This document shows positions 5,932 through 7,277 of a stretch of DNA of 7,277 bases, one piece after another (the first letter of the stretch is position 1; each line of letters begins with the position of its first letter). Location: assembly GCA_900547915.1 (NCBI GenBank), contig URIN01000069.1, positions 1 through 7,277 of the forward strand. Reading direction: 5' to 3'. The translations under genes were made by a program, and so were the position numbers. The notes beneath the pieces are model-generated. The model made no database searches. It saw only the letters and a list, made by a program, of their open reading frames with translations, and was not told where the DNA came from. The DNA is from an uncultured Clostridium sp. GTDB taxonomy: Bacteria > Bacillota > Clostridia > Oscillospirales > Acutalibacteraceae.

Positions 5932-7230
5932 TTATTTTGCACTGTTACATTCATAAATCACTTTTCCGTGTCTGATGGTTCTGAGAACCCTGATGTTTTT
6001 TAGTTCCTCTGGGTCAGTTTCGAGCGGGTCTGCGCTGAGCACTGTGAAATCCGCAACTTTGCCGGGTGATATACTTCCCTTTGTGTTTTCCTCAAAATAC
6101 TGATAAGCGGCGTTTACCGTAACGGCTTTCAGTGCGCTGAGCACGCTTATTTTCTGCTTTTCACCCAAAAGCTCGCCTCTTTTGGTAATCCTGTTTACGG
6201 CACACCAAAGCGTTTCTATCATATCAGGCTCTATCACGGGTGAATCCTGATGCATTGTAAACGGCACGCCGTATTTTTCCGCCCAAACGGCGGGACTTAG
6301 ATTTTCAGCTCTTTCAAATCCGAGGTTTTCAATATGAACATCTCCCCAATGATAGACGTGAGCTGAAAAGAAAGAAAGCACAACGCCTAGTTCTTTTGCG
6401 CGCCGAAGCTGCTCCTCTGTTATGAACTGGGCGTGTATCATAACCGGGCGCAATTCTTTAAGGGATGGATATTCTTTTTCAGCCTTTTCAAGGCAGTTCA
6501 AAAACTGCTCGCATGCAGCGTCTCCGTTGCAGTGCGCTATTATCTGAACATCATTCTGAGCGGCATCTCTCATTGCAGAAATCACTTCATCATCGCTCAT
6601 TGTTGAAGTTCCGAAGCAATCATCAGTGCCGTTATATGGCTTTTTCATCCACGCTGTTTTACCCTGAGGTGAACCATCAAGGAATATCTTTATTCCGCCG
6701 GCTTTAAAACCGTTTTTATACTTAAGCACCGTTTCAGGCAATTCATTTTTTACCGCTTTAAATGCCTCTGTGTCAAAATATGCAACGAGGTCAACAAACA
6801 GAGATTTCTCTTCAACAAGCGCCTTATACAGCGGGAGCATTTCGTTTACCGCCATTCCATCCTGCACAGTTGCTATGCCGTATGACGCATATTTATTTTG
6901 AGCGTCTGTAAACGCTTTTTTTATTTTTTCAGCGGACGGCTGCGGCGTTTTTTTAAGGTATTCAAAAAACGCGTTTTCCTCCATATAGCCCGTAAGTTTT
7001 CCGCCCTTTATTTCTATTTTTCCTCCTGGAGGGCATTTTGATTTTTCAGTTACACCGAGTTTCCTGAGTGCAGCGGAATTGAAAATCCCCATGTGACCTG
7101 ATTTATGCTGAATTACGATCGGATTATGCGGTACCGCATCATCAAGTGCAGACAGCGGCGGGTTCTGTTTTCCTTCAAACAGATTATTGTCATAACCCCG
7201 GGCAATTACCCACTCTCCGTGTTTTATATT
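5932..7230 (-). CDS. Amidohydrolase family 3 (YtcJ type), N-terminus missing at the contig end
   Basis: The genuine sequence gives 432 residues ending at TAA 5934-5932. The family is usually about 540 residues, so roughly 100 N-terminal residues are missing, including the HxH metal-binding motif. The visible part starts at NIKHGEWVIARGYD, which resembles the start of the conserved GRGWD region. Counting from that Asn, K181 in GGIKIFLDGS is the candidate metal-bridging lysine, H233 in IIAHCNGDAA and H266 in MIHAQF are metal ligands, and D329 in HQDSPV is the catalytic Asp. The C-terminus carries GSISPGKVADFTVL, the small beta-domain signature. These enzymes hydrolyse N-acyl or formamide-type bonds; the substrate cannot be told. 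No signal peptide can be judged. A reading frame extending to GTG at 7245 would add five residues (MYKRQ) that come from adapter DNA and must be discarded. Confidence 0.9.
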   Translation of the reverse strand, partial: NIKHGEWVIARGYDNNLFEGKQNPPLSALDDAVPHNPIVIQHKSGHMGIFNSAALRKLGVTEKSKCPPGGKIEIKGGKLTGYMEENAFFEYLKKTPQPSAEKIKKAFTDAQNKYASYGIATVQDGMAVNEMLPLYKALVEEKSLFVDLVAYFDTEAFKAVKNELPETVLKYKNGFKAGGIKIFLDGSPQGKTAWMKKPYNGTDDCFGTSTMSDDEVISAMRDAAQNDVQIIAHCNGDAACEQFLNCLEKAEKEYPSLKELRPVMIHAQFITEEQLRRAKELGVVLSFFSAHVYHWGDVHIENLGFERAENLSPAVWAEKYGVPFTMHQDSPVIEPDMIETLWCAVNRITKRGELLGEKQKISVLSALKAVTVNAAYQYFEENTKGSISPGKVADFTVLSADPLETDPEELKNIRVLRTIRHGKVIYECNSAK

Positions 7231-7277
7231 CTGTCTCTTATACACATCTCCGAGCCCACGAGACGGACTCCTATCTC
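7231..7277. other. Illumina Nextera adapter with i7 index (sequencing artefact)
   Basis: CTGTCTCTTATACACATCT (7231-7249) is the 19-base Tn5 mosaic end used in Nextera libraries. CCGAGCCCACGAGAC (7250-7264) is the read-2 adapter part. GGACTCCT (7265-7272) matches an i7 index of the Nextera set (N705 as I recall it), and ATCTC (7273-7277) is the beginning of the P7 flow-cell sequence. The order is exactly that of read-through from an insert into the P7 side. This DNA is not from the organism and should be trimmed. Confidence 0.97.

Noticed and set aside
7231..7249. Transposon end (Tn5 mosaic end) as a genuine mobile element
   Set aside because: It is followed directly by Nextera adapter, index and P7 bases, so it comes from library preparation and is not a natural insertion.

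Overview
The window reads as a piece of a low-to-moderate GC Firmicutes genome, most likely a gut clostridium of the Oscillospiraceae/Ruminococcus type. The evidence is the strong AGGAGG-type ribosome binding sites, the AT-rich intergenic region with consensus sigma-A promoters, a CpsC/CpsD/CpsB tyrosine-phosphorylation set with a PHP-type phosphatase (a Firmicutes arrangement), and a cytoplasmic glycosidase. The genus is inference. The last 47 bases are not biological: they are an Illumina Nextera adapter with an i7 index, so this is the raw end of a draft or metagenome contig.

Layout. (1) Positions 1-3479, minus strand: a two-gene unit, transcribed right to left. A large intracellular (alpha/alpha)6-barrel glycoside hydrolase (894 aa) is followed 27 bp later by a calcineurin-like metallophosphoesterase that runs off the left edge. 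(2) Positions 3480-3641: an AT-rich divergent control region with two back-to-back sigma-A promoters. Their -35 boxes form the two halves of a near-perfect inverted repeat, and an 11-bp tandem repeat sits over the rightward transcription start. (3) Positions 3642-5885, plus strand: a tight three-gene operon of a Wzz-domain membrane activator (CpsC/YwqC type), a bacterial tyrosine kinase (CpsD/YwqD type) and a PHP-family tyrosine phosphatase (CpsB/YwqE type). (4) Positions 5893-5918: a strong hairpin terminator usable from both sides. (5) Positions 5932-7230, minus strand: a convergent amidohydrolase of the YtcJ type, truncated at its N-terminus by the contig end. (6) Positions 7231-7277: adapter.

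How the genes fit together. The kinase, its membrane activator and its phosphatase form a complete phosphorylation/dephosphorylation circuit that in relatives controls exopolysaccharide chain length or UDP-sugar dehydrogenases. Here it is a closed transcription unit with its own promoter and terminator and no polysaccharide-synthesis gene beside it, so its targets must be encoded elsewhere. The divergent glycosidase unit could be co-regulated with it through the shared promoter dyad; that is inference. I see no novel defence system, mobile element, CRISPR array or RNA gene. The most solid unexpected observations are the adapter, the artificial gene start it creates, and the symmetric divergent promoter.
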